From contig NC_091193.1 of assembly GCF_040958095.1 (NCBI RefSeq), positions 23,106,901-23,170,900 of the forward strand: a DNA stretch of 64,000 nucleotides, read 5' to 3'. The stretch is from Procambarus clarkii. Lineage: Eukaryota > Arthropoda > Malacostraca > Decapoda > Cambaridae. Positions 34,649 through 45,155 of the stretch are shown piece by piece. The notes under the pieces are model-generated. The model did not search any database and had not been told where the DNA came from. It saw only the letters and a list, made by a program, of their open reading frames with translations. Position 1 is the stretch's first letter. Every line of letters starts with the position of its first letter. The position numbers and the translations under genes are program-made.

Positions 34649-35489
34649 CAGTGGGGCCTCTATTTACGATGGTAATCCGTTCCCCAGCCTCCAAAATATT
34701 AACTTACAAATACATTTTATACTGAATACAATTTTTTTCTCTAATTACAATACAGTATACATGTTTATCTTACCTTTATGGAGGACTCTTGATGGCATAT
34801 GGAAGATGGTGATGAGGGGGGAGGAGAGGTGTTACTGTTTGGAAGGGGAGTCCCCTTCCATTATAACATCAGGCAGTGATGACTTTTCTGGGATACACTC
34901 TCTTGCATGTTTTGCCTGCATACCACTAGGACCTGCTTGTGGCTCACTGCTTGCTTGTCTTACTAAGAATCTGTCTAAAGACACTTGTTTTTCCCTTCAT
35001 TTTAACACTTGTCTGTAGCAAGACATCACTTTGTCATTTAAAGATCAATGCAATGGCCTGCTACAGCTTTATCTGGGTGAGTTTTTTCAACAAACCTTTG
35101 CAGTTCTTCCCATACTTCACACATTTTCTTAATGAGGAAGGGAGATCCTCTACTGCCTCTAAACAACTATTTTCTTAGGTTGAACCTTACCACTGACTTT
35201 CTTGGAACCCATGGCATTATATATTATAGTTTTATGTTCAAAAAGCAAAAAATCACAACAAAAATGGAATTTCTTATAGGCGTGATCGTCACTAAGCAGG
35301 CAGCTCTAGTAAACTGAGGCAGGTCAGCCCGCGTGACTGGGAACCACGCACTCTGTCGACCCAAATGTGTACCAACAAATATCGTTAGTTGACGACACTA
35401 TCGTAAGTTGAGTCGCATTTCTCGATCAAATTTACATCGTAACTCGAAATTATCGCAAGTCGGGGCAATCTTAATACGAGGTGCCACTG
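34649..35489. mobile_element. Tigger/pogo-like element 2 (non-autonomous)
   Basis: Ends are CAGTGGGGCCTCTATTTACG and ATACGAGGTGCCACTG, flanked by TA. The interior on the minus strand begins GGTTCCAAGAAAGTCAGTGG, the same N-terminus as element 3, then stops. It shares the GGAAGGGGAGTCCCCTTCC block with element 1. Confidence 0.82.
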
Positions 35490-35895
35490 TATAGCGTGTG
35501 TTGCTATTACGTGCAACAGATGGCGCCATTATTTATTTATTTTTTTTTTTTTATTTTTTTTTTTTTTTTTAAAGAAAAGCATGTTTATACCTGTGACAGG
35601 TGTGGCATTTATATAGTAGATATACAGTATAAAAACACGCGTGTAATCGAATGGAACGTTGTGTCAAAATTTCAAAGCAATCGGTGAAGAACTTTCAGAG
35701 ATTACAGCATGTGTTGCTCTTACGTCCAACAGATGGCGCCGCTTTTTCAAAAAAGCATGTTTTTTTCTGTCACAGGCGAGACATGTATATAGTAGTAATA
35801 TAAAAACACGCACCTATTCGAACGTAACGTTGTGTCAAAATTTCAAAGCAATCGGCAATGAGGTTTCAAAGATTTCCCTCACATGAAACACACAT
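35490..35895 (+). repeat. Degenerate ~200-bp repeat with CAACAGATGGCGCC
   Basis: Two units start GTGTTGCTATTACGTGCAAC / GTGTTGCTCTTACGTCCAAC and continue AGATGGCGCC, poly(T), GTCACAG, AAAACACGC and TTTCAAAGCAATCGG. A third partial end (TCAAAGCAATCGGTGAAG) is at 36113. Pure T runs of ~30 bp lie at 35538-35570. Confidence 0.7.
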
Positions 35896-35942
35896 GAAAG
35901 ACAGTTTAAAAAAAAAAACATGTTTTTTCCCCATCACAGATG

Positions 35943-36072
35943 TGACATCTATATACTATGTATATAGTATATAGATGTCCATCATCTATATACTATGTAT
36001 ATAGTATATAGATGTCCATCTATATACTATGTATATAGTATATAGATGTCCATCTATATACTATGTATATAG
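35943..36072. repeat. ~33-bp self-complementary AT-rich tandem repeat
   Basis: About four units of CTATATACTATGTATATAG, TATATAGATGTCCAT lie in a row. Each unit is nearly palindromic and could extrude as a cruciform. Confidence 0.85.
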
Positions 36073-36173
36073 AAACCCGCTCGAATACGAATGGAACTTT
36101 GTATGAAAATTTCAAAGCAATCGGTGAAGAACTTCTGGAGATTAGCAACTTTGAACAAATGAACATTTACATT

Positions 36174-36247
36174 TTTATATATATACAGTATATATATATA
36201 TATATATATACTGTACATACACACACATACACACATACACATACACT
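36174..36247. repeat. (TA)n and (CA)n microsatellites
   Basis: A TA tract from 36176, broken by ACAGTA, runs into ACACACATACACACATACAC up to 36247. Confidence 0.85.
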
Positions 36248-36359
36248 ATATAAAGAAACATTAACTTTGCTTGAAGTATTCCAGTCAATAACTTGCTATT
36301 ACTTCAATTTATTAACATTGTTAAATCTTCAAACACACACACACTGCTAAGAAACATAC

Positions 36360-36422
36360 CTTCTGGAAGATTTCATGCCAATTAATTGGCTCATATTTGT
36401 CAATTCTACTACGTCGTGCCAT
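36360..36422 (-). CDS. Rhomboid protease, coding exon 1 (start codon)
   Basis: ATG at 36422 begins MARRSRIDKYEPINWHEIFQ; the donor is CAGAAG|GTATGT at 36360; phase 0. Immediately 5' of the ATG, TTCTTCCAG at about 36440-36448 looks like an acceptor, so the ATG exon probably carries only ~17 bases of 5' UTR and a non-coding first exon lies further right. The YEPINW...IF stretch resembles the N-terminus of arthropod rhomboid-4 proteins. Confidence 0.88.
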
Positions 36423-36439
36423 GATGATTTAAGGGGTTT

Positions 36440-37612
36440 CTGGAAGAATTAATATTTTTTTAAATTGTTAAAAAAATACAAAATAATCAAGACATCAAAT
36501 AATTTGAGCAAACAGATTTTGCCAATGTGCAAAATTACTTGAGACTATTTTACAAATAAGTAACAATATACAGTACAACATTTTGATTTTACAATAAATT
36601 TAAACTTCAAAATCTAGAAAGACCAAAGCAATTATCGCACAAAGTACACAATACCTTTACATAAGCCTTATCATACAAAAGATATTGCCAATAAAACAAC
36701 TTGACAAGATTTTAAAATTCTAAAATAGAAGTAGAGTATACCATCTACACTAGGTAAAGCAAGGGCATTGTTTCACCAGGAATGTTTTCATACACATTTT
36801 ATAAATCATTGTGCATTTCACAATGATTAAAATCGATATTTCCCATATCGATTAAGTGGTTACCTTGCGTTGATTCTGGGGGTCAAGGTCCCCGTAGCCC
36901 GGTCTCTGACCAGGCCTTCTGGTCAGAGATATTTCTAGACCTGGATGCACATTTTCTGTTTTATTATAATTATGGTATTTGTGATCTTGGGGGGAGGGAA
37001 GCAAATTTCTGGCTGCCTCCGCATCTCGCTTCGTTGTGCCACAAAACAAATGGCCTCAGCCTGGGGAACAGCACAGTGAAGTATGGCCCTCGGAAGCTCA
37101 AGTCAAAATTTATTTACTGGTGCCTGCTACAGAATTTTTTACTTATAGCTTATAAATTAACAACAAATTTACAGAATTACAGTATATTAAAGTTAATATA
37201 CCAAATTTATGAATACAGAAATTGGGCTTTGTAAATGTTACAATATCTGTATTTATACATGTAATACAGAATGAAGTGAACTAACACTAAGCCTATGGCC
37301 CAAGTTAGACAAGACAATATTTCAATACTTGCCACATTTGTGTGCAAATTAGCTAATAAATATTGGCCATTAGGCTTAAAGGAAACCAAATTTGTGCTTT
37401 AGTTTTTGCTAAACCAGTAACTCGTTAATTTAGCATTAGTAATACAACATAAAACCATACATACCAAACAGTAAGACTAGCCAAATCAACCATAAACACC
37501 AACTACAGTATTGGACCACTGACAACCCAGCCTCTCAACTAACAAATCTCATTTTGTACATTATGGTTCCCGGCATCACAACAACATCACCACCTGACTA
37601 AGATTCACCTAG
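36440..37612. other. AT-rich DNA with a decayed SINE fragment
   Basis: 36860-36925 contains GGGGGTCAAGGTCCCCGTAG and CCGGTCTCTGACCAGGCC, akin to the 3' end of the second SINE family. The rest shows no exon or recognisable repeat. Confidence 0.35.
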
Positions 37613-38516
37613 CCACAATACCCACCTGGCCAGCACCCACCTGACCACCACTCACCACAATACCCACCTGGCCAGCACCCACCTGACCACCACTCACCAC
37701 AATACCCACCTGGCCAGCACCCACCTGACCACCACTCACCACAATACCCACCTGGCCAGCACCCACCTGACCACCACTCACCACAATACCCACCTGGCCA
37801 GCACCCACCTGACCACCACTCACCACAATACCCACCTGGCCAGCACCCACCTGACCACCACTCACCACAATACCCACCTGGCCAGCACCCACCTGACCAC
37901 CACTCACCACAATACCCACCTGGCCAGCACCCACCTGACCACCACTCACCACAATACCCACCTGGCCACCACTCACCACAATACCCACCTGGCCAGCACC
38001 CACCTGACCACCACTCACCACAATACCCACCTGGCCAGCACCCACCTGACCACCACTCACCACAATACCCACCTGGCCAGCACCCACCTGACCACCACTC
38101 ACCACAATACCCACCTGACCACCACTCACCACAATACCCACCTGGCCAGCACCCACCTGACCACCACTCACCACAATACCCACCTGGCCAGCACCCACCT
38201 GACCACCACTCACCACAATACCCACCTGGCCAGCACCCACCTGACCACCACTCACCACAATACCCACCTGGCCAGCACCAACTCGACCACAATACCCACC
38301 TGACCACAATACCCACCTGGCCAGCACCAACCCGACCACAATACCCACCTGGCCACAATACGCACCTGACCACAATACCCACCTGGCCACAATACCCACC
38401 TGACCACAATACCCACCTGGCCAGCACCAACCCGACCACAATACCCACCTGGCCACAATACCCACCTGGCCACAATACGCACCCGACCACAATACCCACC
38501 TGGCCACAATACCCAA
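37613..38516. repeat. 42-bp GC-rich minisatellite
   Basis: Fourteen full 42-bp units (ACCACAATACCCACCTGGCC, AGCACCCACCTGACCACCAC, TC) and two 27-bp deletion variants span 37613-38275. A degenerate part with shorter ACCACAATACCCACCTGGCC units follows to 38516. As 42 and 27 are multiples of three, long stop-free frames arise by chance on the minus strand; I do not regard them as genes. Confidence 0.95.
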
Positions 38517-38880
38517 GAACAGTCACTAGGAAATGACTCAGACGTTAAATTATTCGACCTCCTTAGAGACCCGTTACAAAGTTTTCTCCTGGTGATCCCC
38601 AGCTCCGTCTACCTGCTGCAGGAGGTGGCACAGTTGAGGAGGAGGAGGAGGACGGGCGTGCCACCAGTGTGTGGGTGTAGATGAGACGGAAGCAGACGGA
38701 GGGTGAAGGAGAGAGAGAGAGAGGTAACAACGCAGTAGTGAAGGAGCGGCCGCCCCCTTGCCTCGCCTGCTGCCAAGTGTCGCCATCACCCTCCTCATCT
38801 TCCTCCTCCTCCTCACTAATATTATTACAATATATCTTGGCCTTTGGCCTCTCTTCCAGTAGTCGTACAAACTTAATAAC
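38517..38880. promoter_or_regulatory. GC-rich candidate promoter / first-exon region
   Basis: This is a local GC-rich stretch with a NotI-like GCGGCCGC (about 38747), AGGAGGAGG and CTCCTC runs and a GAGAGAGAGAGA tract. It lies 2.1 kb upstream of the rhomboid start codon, where a non-coding first exon and promoter would be expected. No TATA or initiator can be assigned with confidence. Confidence 0.3.
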
Positions 38881-39144
38881 ACTAGCATAATATCATATAT
38901 TAATAATGACTATATTGCATTGATATTTAATGAGATTAATTTTTGCAGACGGCATATATACATACCTGATGTTTTTTGTTATTATATTCACGTACAGAAC
39001 TGTTATGGGTTTTTATTATCAAGCTTCATACACAACATTGTTTTCATCTGTGTCACCATATGGGACTGGTGGTTTATGAAGACAAAACTAAGTTGGAATG
39101 TACAAGTCGGAGGCCTATTATATTGAAAATAAACGGTAAAAATA

Positions 39145-39262
39145 TCAAATCAAATGTTTATTCAAGTAAAAGTTTATACATAAAAGATTAGTTACAAACG
39201 TAATGTTGGATTTATAGATAGAGTTAGTACATACAGTACTTAAAGCCACATAGTACGCATAG
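39145..39262 (-). repeat. LINE 3' end, 5'-truncated
   Basis: The minus-strand tail ATCAAATCAAATGTTTATTC is followed by TTAAAGCCACATAGTACGCA and TAGCGTTTCGGGCAAG, the 3' UTR of the full-length LINE at 47.7 kb. Confidence 0.8.
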
Positions 39263-39526
39263 CGTTTCGGGCAAGGTTTAGTTAGTTAGTTAGTTTAGTT
39301 CATTTATTATGCACCCCATACCCATCCCGTGGGTGAATTCAATTTATTTCTTTATTATGCACCCCATACCCATCCCGTGGGCGGTTGTGTAAAGGATTAC
39401 AGAGGCACATAATCGGTTCAGGAACTGAACCCTCTAGTTCGTTTAGCTAACCAAATAACAATGTTTGACGCTAGTTACAAAATTATTAATGTTGTATACA
39501 CATGTACATACTCTCATACATACATG

Positions 39527-39647
<121 letters not shown>

Positions 39648-39868
39648 ATGTATACACATATACATACACATACATATCGAATCACCCACACAAATACACA
39701 CATCAATAATCTTTGTGTCACACGTGACACAAGTGTCACAAGTGACATTACAAGAGGCTCACAACAGTCACTATACAAGGCACTTTACATCTATAATGAG
39801 TCACACAGTTACTAGTCTTGCTGCACACCCACGCAACTGGGCGGCAGCTTTACAGCCATGTGCATGCA

Positions 39869-40700
39869 TTACCTACAGTAAGCAAATTTTGGATACTTCG
39901 CTAAGATTTCGGGCAGCACATCATTATGAATGAAGTACTTACACATTTCTTGGACACTATTGATGGTGTTATCTCTAAATTCCGCAATTTTTTCACATTC
40001 CATTATATAATGACGCAAAGTATGCGAATAGTTCTGCTGACAGAGTTTACATTTAGTCAAATCTACATCAGCAGATGTTATACAAACTCCCAGAGGTACT
40101 TGTAGTCGAGCCTAAGCCTAGCAGTGGTAACATCTAGAAGTCTGCTAACATTATTGAATGACCCATAGACGTGCGATTCTTCATGCATAATAGAATGATG
40201 ATAGAAGGAGTAACTGGTGTGAATTTCACTTTGCCTCAAGTCTCCGAAATTTAGTTGATGTTCCTGGGATATTGCTGCCCTCAGGCTGCTCAAAGGCAGT
40301 CCAAGTTGGTAATCAATTCCCTCTTTACGAGCAAAAGTCTTGGCCAACTCATCTGTTCTATCATGCATTCGGAGACCAATATGGGAAGGAATCCACAAGA
40401 GACAAACTCTGACTCCATCATTGATTATTTCACTATATCTGTGTCTAGCTTCAGAGATAAGCACGTCACAGTTATGCCTTGGGGAGCTGAGGGCAGTCAA
40501 GGATGACAAGGAGTCACTTACAATTAGCGTGTCAACTTTGGATTCATATACGCGCTCGAGTGCAAGGATTATGGCAACCAATTCTGTTTGAAGAGTGGAG
40601 GCCCAATTACTGAGACGCGCTCCACACTCATGGGAGATGGAACCATCTCTCCCTGTCACAACTGCACTTCCAGCTGCACCATAGGACTGATGCAAGGATC
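39869..40700 (-). pseudogene. LINE RNase H domain and C-x2-C zinc motif
   Basis: The frame from MHQSYGAAGSAVVTGRDGSI through LQTELVAIILALERVYESK, LIVSDSLSSLTALSS, CLLWIPSHIGLRMHDRTDEL, then CKLCQQNYSHTLRHYIMECE after a break near 40080. It contains most RNase H catalytic blocks (TEL, SDS, D of TDELA). The Cys/His motif is typical of the end of RNase H-carrying LINE proteins. It is split into two frames. Confidence 0.82.
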
Positions 40701-41139
40701 CATCAGTGTAAATAATCTGGGAAAGGGAGCGCTCTCTGACTAAAGCATCAATTTGGCTTAAGGCATTGCATGTACTTTGCTTCTTGTCGAAACAAGGCTT
40801 GTTCTTTAATCAGCTTCTTGGGTGGGAAAGGGGGACAGTAATTTGGAAAGGAGTGATCTCCCATGGGGCAGGAAAGTGTTGTTGTCTCTCTTGGTAGGGG
40901 TGAGGAAAGTTATACATTCTGAGCACATTGGCAGTTACGGTAATCCATTTGGAGGGATGCTGATCTTCAAGGAAGAAGGCTTGGAGGGCTTCAGTGCAGT
41001 GGTTAGGGTGGGTTAGCCTAAGCATCTTGATACCAATTAAAGCATTAATTTCAGTGATACGATCACTAACACATGAAATATTCATGGGCAAGGTGAGGTG
41101 GGGAAAAAAACACTTAAACTAAAACTAATAATTGAGCTT

Positions 41140-41256
41140 AAAGTAGTGTGTCTATATATGTATGAACACGTTGTACTGAACGGGGTGAGAATAGCTTGAG
41201 CTAACTCATCCCTTTGTGTGTATTTTACCTCAATAAACTTATTTCAATTTCAAGTA
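41140..41256 (+). repeat. LINE 3' tail (another family)
   Basis: ATAGCTTGAGCTAACTCATC, CCTTTGTGTGTATTTTACCT, then CAATAAACTTATTTCAATTT form a short LINE 3' end with a TTTCAA-type tail. 5'-truncated. Confidence 0.6.
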
Positions 41257-41274
41257 TAAATTGCGTTGAAAGAA

Positions 41275-42167
41275 AAAAAATAACTTTAATGATCAAAATT
41301 GCAGATATTACACAGCACATAATGTAAACAATGTTTTAGCGTGTAATCACAATGTTTCTGTAATTAACTTGAATGTAAGATATCTAAGCAAACACTTTGA
41401 TGATGTTAATGCCCTGATTCAAACAGTTGACAACAAATTCTCTTTTATTGTATTTACTGAAACGTGGTTAAAAGAGGATACTACTCAACTCTTCAACATA
41501 CCTAACTACTCAACTATTCCCAACTGTCGTCCTATACAAAGAGGTGGTGGTACTTCTCTTTACTACCACCATGCACTGACTTCCTTAAAAGTAATTAAAT
41601 CTAGAGACCCTTATGGAGAGTATATATTTGCCTGTTTCAGAGTCAAGGGTAACGAGGCTGTCCTGACTGTGGGAGCAGTCTACAGGGTTCCTAACACTGA
41701 TGTGACTGAATTTAACTCTAACCTTAGAAATCTTATACTAGAGAACAGACTGAACAAAAACCACTTAATTATTTCTGGGGACTTTAACATTGACCTCTGC
41801 GAGCCTGATAACCCTCCTGCTGCTAGTTTCCTCAACTGTATGAATTCCTGCTTCCTCATACCCTTAATCACTAGACCTACTAGAATCACTGATAGTACTG
41901 CCACGGCTCTTGATCACGTCTGGACCAACATAACCTCTCTGCTTACATCAGGGATAATCATCAATAGCACCACAGACCATTACCCTACATTTCTCCTAAC
42001 TAACATTAACAAACCACCTCTAGAGACAAGGGAGATAAGCTTTAGACTACACAATGAAACTGTTATAGGCAATTTTATAGCTGTTGCTGCTAATATCAAC
42101 TGGGAATCCGAATTAGGGAACATAGGGGACATCAAGCAAGTACAGTGCAATCATATCTTCAAACAAC
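41275..42167 (+). pseudogene. Old + strand LINE, endonuclease segment
   Basis: The 267-residue frame matches the N-terminal endonuclease of the intact LINE: NVRYLSKHFDDVNALI, FTETWLKEDTTQLFNIPNYS (Glu), ISGDFNIDLCEP (Asp), STTDHYPTFLL (His). It stops where the LTR element has inserted (ATCTTCAAACAAC at 42167) and resumes at 45492. Confidence 0.9.
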
Positions 42168-42687
42168 TGTAACGGTTCTATTGGTACGTAAAGTATGGTG
42201 ACAAATAAACACAGACACTAAGATACTATATATATATTTGGTCGAATATACAGAAGTACACAGGTGATACTTTGGTGTGAGTTGAGCGCACTGAGCGTTG
42301 GTACAGTATCTCGCAAGTGTCTGCTCTAGACCACACTTGAAAGTAGACTAGTTAATGTTCGCTACACCGCTGCTTATATTGCTCGGGCAACACCTCACTG
42401 TGTTGCCCGGGCAACGCCTCACCTCATTCATCTCCAAAGGTTGACAGGAATATTAACACTATATTTGGAGCGAGTATATTATTGGGATAGACACCATTTG
42501 GTCACCACTTGGTCCGGGAGACATCTCCCGTCACGCAGGGTGCAGTTGCGCCTCCACAGATCTCCAGTATCATCTTTTGATACTGGTAATGGCTCGAAAG
42601 GGCCACCACTTACGGGCTATTCATGCCCGTGCCACCTCTTGGGTGGCTTAATCTTCATCAATCTATTGGGATAATCTACTCGCTACA
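42168..42687 (-). repeat. LTR (3' LTR in element orientation), carrying a SINE
   Basis: It matches 45156-45491 base for base over most of its length, with a 184-bp interruption at 42490-42673. Confidence 0.92.
42490..42663 (+). repeat. 174-bp stem-loop-rich SINE-like insertion with 10-bp target duplication
   Basis: TATTGGGATA occurs on both sides (42480-42489, 42664-42673) but only once in the sister LTR, so the insertion is exact. It contains consecutive stem-loops: CGGGAGACATCTCCCG (42515-42530), a perfect 9-bp stem CCAGTATCA/TGATACTGG, GGCTC-GAAA-GGGCC with a GNRA loop, ACGGGC/GCCCGT, and GCCACC/GGTGGC. It ends TTAATCTTCATCAATC, a tail-like sequence. I see no clear tRNA, 7SL or 5S head. 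Confidence 0.85.
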
Positions 42688-42688
42688 G

Positions 42689-42703
42689 AACTCCCCCTCC
42701 CAG
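42689..42703 (-). promoter_or_regulatory. Polypurine tract of the LTR element
   Basis: On the minus strand, CTGGGAGGGGGAGTTC lies directly before the 3' LTR (TGTAGCGAG), the position where plus-strand DNA synthesis is primed in LTR retrotransposons. Confidence 0.7.
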
Positions 42704-42814
42704 GGGATGAAAGGAAAAATACTTGATCAAGGAACTTAGCTGGTCGGTGAATTGTACGCCCTGCTCGCGTTACATAACCATCAAAGTTAACTTCCTCCTC
42801 TTCGCTGATGTCAT

Positions 42815-42965
42815 CTAACTGGGGTCGTAGGGTGGGAGGTCGCACAGGATCGTCCGTCGTCGTAGGATCAGGTTGTGGTGCGGCTGGTAACTGGGGTTGT
42901 AGGGTGGGAGGTCGTACAGGATCATCCGTTGTCGTAGGTGGCGGTGCTGCTGGTAACTGTGGTCG
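42815..42965. repeat. ~75-bp tandem duplication inside the LTR element
   Basis: Two copies of CTGGGGTCGTAGGGTGGGAG, GTCGCACAGGATCGTCCGTC lie in a row (about 42818 and 42890). Confidence 0.75.
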
Positions 42966-43365
42966 AAAAGTGCACTGCGTAGTCGGCGGATGTGTCTCTG
43001 GATTTAGCAGTGTTGCAGACGTTGAGACGAAGCCTGGAGCAGAGCAGAGAGCTGAGTGAGGCCGGAGTCGTGGAGCTCTATGTGGGAGAGCGTGGCGGCT
43101 CGATTGAGAATTGTGAGTGTCTAAACTCGGGGAGCGAGAGCGTGGCGGCTCGATGCGGTCGTAGTCTGCTGTCTGCTCTGTGTCGAAGCTGTAGCGTCTT
43201 GGGTTGATTAGGACTGTACACGCCGAGTACTACATTGTTGACTGTGAAAATTGTAGTCTGGTACCAAAAGATGTAGGCAGTGTGTGGACAAGCTCTGTGT
43301 AGCAGGAGAGAAGAATGTGCACAATTGCTGCGTCCTTGGGTCGCTGGTGGAGCATTTAGCTCTCT

Positions 43366-44529
43366 CAAATTATATACACTGATGGTTCCCTACACCGCAC
43401 CACGGGTGCAGCTGGAAGTGCAGTTGTCCTGACAATGGGCGATGGCCTATACTTTGAGTGGGGAGTCCGTATAAACAACTGGGCCTCTACCCTTCAGACT
43501 GAACTATTTGCCTTGATCCTTGCACTGAAATGTGTACAAGTCTCAAAACTTGATACATTAATTGTAAGTGACTCCTTATCATCCTTAAATGCTCTCAACT
43601 CTTTAAGACATAACTGTAACATGCTCGTGTCCGAAGCTAGACACAAATACAACAAAATTATTAAGGATGGTAACAGAGTCCATTTCATGTGGTCTCCATC
43701 TCATGTTGGCCTCCGAATGCATGATAGAGCTGATAAGTTAGCCAAAGAATCTGCCTTTAAAGGAGCCGTTGAGTGTAACCTTGGATTGTCAATGAGCAAT
43801 CTGAGAGCAGCTGTACACCGAGAACTTCAACAAGATCTTGTAGATCTGAGGCAAAGTGAAATTGACACCAGTAATTCCATCTATCATCATACTATCATGC
43901 AAGAGGAGCCACACATCTATGGATCATCCAATAAAATCAGCAGACTTCTAGATGTTACTACTGCTCGGCTTAGACTCGGTTACAAGTATCTCTGGGAATT
44001 CTCATTATCTGCTGATGTAGACCTGACCAAATGTAAACTGTGTCAACAAAATTATTCGCACACCCTCCGTCACTATGTGATGGAGTGCGAAAAGATACGT
44101 GAATTTAGAGACAATTCTATAACCAATGTTCCAGCGATGTGTCAATATTTCATTCAAAATGATCTGCTACCAGAAATTTTAGCCAAATATCCCCAGTTTG
44201 CTAACTGTAGGTAGTAACTAAGTGATTGTAACCTATCCACCGCTACCCACAGGGTGGGGGGCGGTGTGCAGGACAAACATATAAATTTTGACACTAGCTC
44301 TCCACATATGTCAGTTGCTTAATTTAGAACCTGTACTTGAGGTCGATCTCGAACCCACTGTTGATGTGATGACTTATATTGAATTTTGTAACTAGCTCAT
44401 CAAGATTGTAACTTGCTTAGCTAAATGAATTGTGGGGTTCAGTCCCTGAGCCCATTATGTGCCTCTGTAACCCTTTCCACTACCGCCCACAAGATGGGTA
44501 TGGGGTGCATAATAAATGAACTAAACTAA
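43366..44529 (+). pseudogene. RNase H-bearing LINE 3' end (+ copy inside the LTR element)
   Basis: YTDGSLHRTTGAAGSAVV opens RNase H, followed by LQTELFALILALKCVQVSK, LIVSDSLSSLNALNS, FMWSPSHVGLRMHDRADKLA and CKLCQQNYSHTLRHYVMECE. It stops after QFANCR at 44212-44214. A 3' UTR follows, ending GGTATGGGGTGCATAATAAA plus TGAACTAAACTAA. The 3' domain is open, so this copy is younger than the one at 39.9-40.7 kb. RT is missing. Confidence 0.88.
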
Positions 44530-44955
44530 GATCCGGGGCGGATGGGCTCGGGCACCAGGACATTAGGAGGTAATGTAGGCACGTAGTTAGGACAACGAGG
44601 TAATCACTGCTAGAGCTGAATTGTCCTGGAGGCGACGAAGAGTCGGAAACGCAAGCTGTAAGTCCTGTACTGCGCAAAGGGCTTGAGTCGGCAGAGTATC
44701 AAAATGCAGTGAACGTGTAGATAAATCTGACGAAAGAGCAGCTTTCGTGGGCGCCCCTGTAGAACAAGCAGTGCCCTGGCAGCGACGGAGAGTCGGCAGG
44801 ACAGGCTGTAGATCACACATTATGTAGTTACTGATGAAGCTGCCAGATGAGTGAGTAGTGATCGTGGAGCAGCAAGCCGTAGTAGATGAAAATGCAGAGA
44901 CGATCGCGATGAAAATCATAGCTGTGGCGAGGGTGTTGGCAGCGTTCCATCACAG

Positions 44956-45102
44956 CTAACAGTAGCAGTAGAGGTCCAGTGAGAGTCCATCGTGGCTGGG
45001 TATCGTCGAAACTTCATGAAGGTCGAAAATAGCCTCCATCTGCATGAACCAAAATTCTGAATCATCTGCGTTGTATGCTGGAAACCTGGTAGATAAATCC
45101 AT
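44956..45102 (-). pseudogene. Gag N-terminus of the LTR element
   Basis: A 48-codon minus-strand frame begins MDLSTRFPAYNADDSEFWFM and continues QMEAIFDLHEVSTIPS, the FP...WF.Q.EA.F block of Ty3/gypsy capsid proteins. It starts 54 bases inside the 5' LTR, right after the primer-binding site, and stops at 44956. Only the first part of Gag survives. Confidence 0.75.
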
Positions 45103-45137
45103 GACGAAGATCTAGTTTGTGACTAGGTGTTCTTTTT

Positions 45138-45154
45138 CACTCACTGGGTCACCA
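45138..45154 (-). other. Primer-binding site of the LTR element
   Basis: TGGTGACCCAGTGAGTG on the minus strand, one base from the 5' LTR, is complementary to a tRNA 3' end finishing GGGTCACCA. I cannot name the tRNA from this alone. Confidence 0.7.
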
Positions 45155-45155
45155 A

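Larger units (their letters stand above)
7200..36422 (-). other. Gene span: EF-hand rhomboid protease (rhomboid-4/RHBDL-like), seven coding exons
   Basis: Joining seven minus-strand exons (36422-36360, 32361-32194, 25809-25639, 16985-16843, 9559-9415, 9046-8867, 7439-7200) gives an uninterrupted 369-residue frame; every intron begins GT and ends AG. Two EF-hand loops lie at residues ~23-34 and ~62-73, then a rhomboid core: WR (171-172), HAG (180-182), the conserved Asn of HLLSN (189), the nucleophile Ser in GASGG (237) and the catalytic His of AHLAG (296). Known rhomboids cut membrane substrates such as EGF-ligand precursors inside the bilayer. EF-hand members (Drosophila rhomboid-4, vertebrate RHBDL3) are predicted to respond to calcium. 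All residues of the Ser/His dyad and oxyanion Asn are present, so I expect an active protease. The ~29 kb span is almost all intron, packed with DIRS-like elements. Confidence 0.93.

Noticed and set aside
37613-38516. CRISPR-like regular repeats
   Set aside because: Units are contiguous without unique spacers, and the genome is eukaryotic.
37605-38526. Minus-strand open frames of ~300 codons (GQVGAGQVGIVVSG repeats; EWWSGGCWPGGYCG repeats)
   Set aside because: They arise because the 42-bp minisatellite unit is divisible by three and lacks stops in two frames. Two overlapping frames are equally open and there is no start context or splice support.
38574-38888. Minus-strand 104-codon frame in the GC-rich region
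   Set aside because: Low-complexity composition from GAG/GGA tracts, no family resemblance; kept only as a candidate first-exon/promoter region.
42808-43368. Frames rich in Gly/Val in the LTR element interior as a novel gene
   Set aside because: They follow from a ~75-bp tandem duplication and are not conserved; only the Pol C-terminal TRAGRTIHRPAKFLD frame on the minus strand is meaningful.
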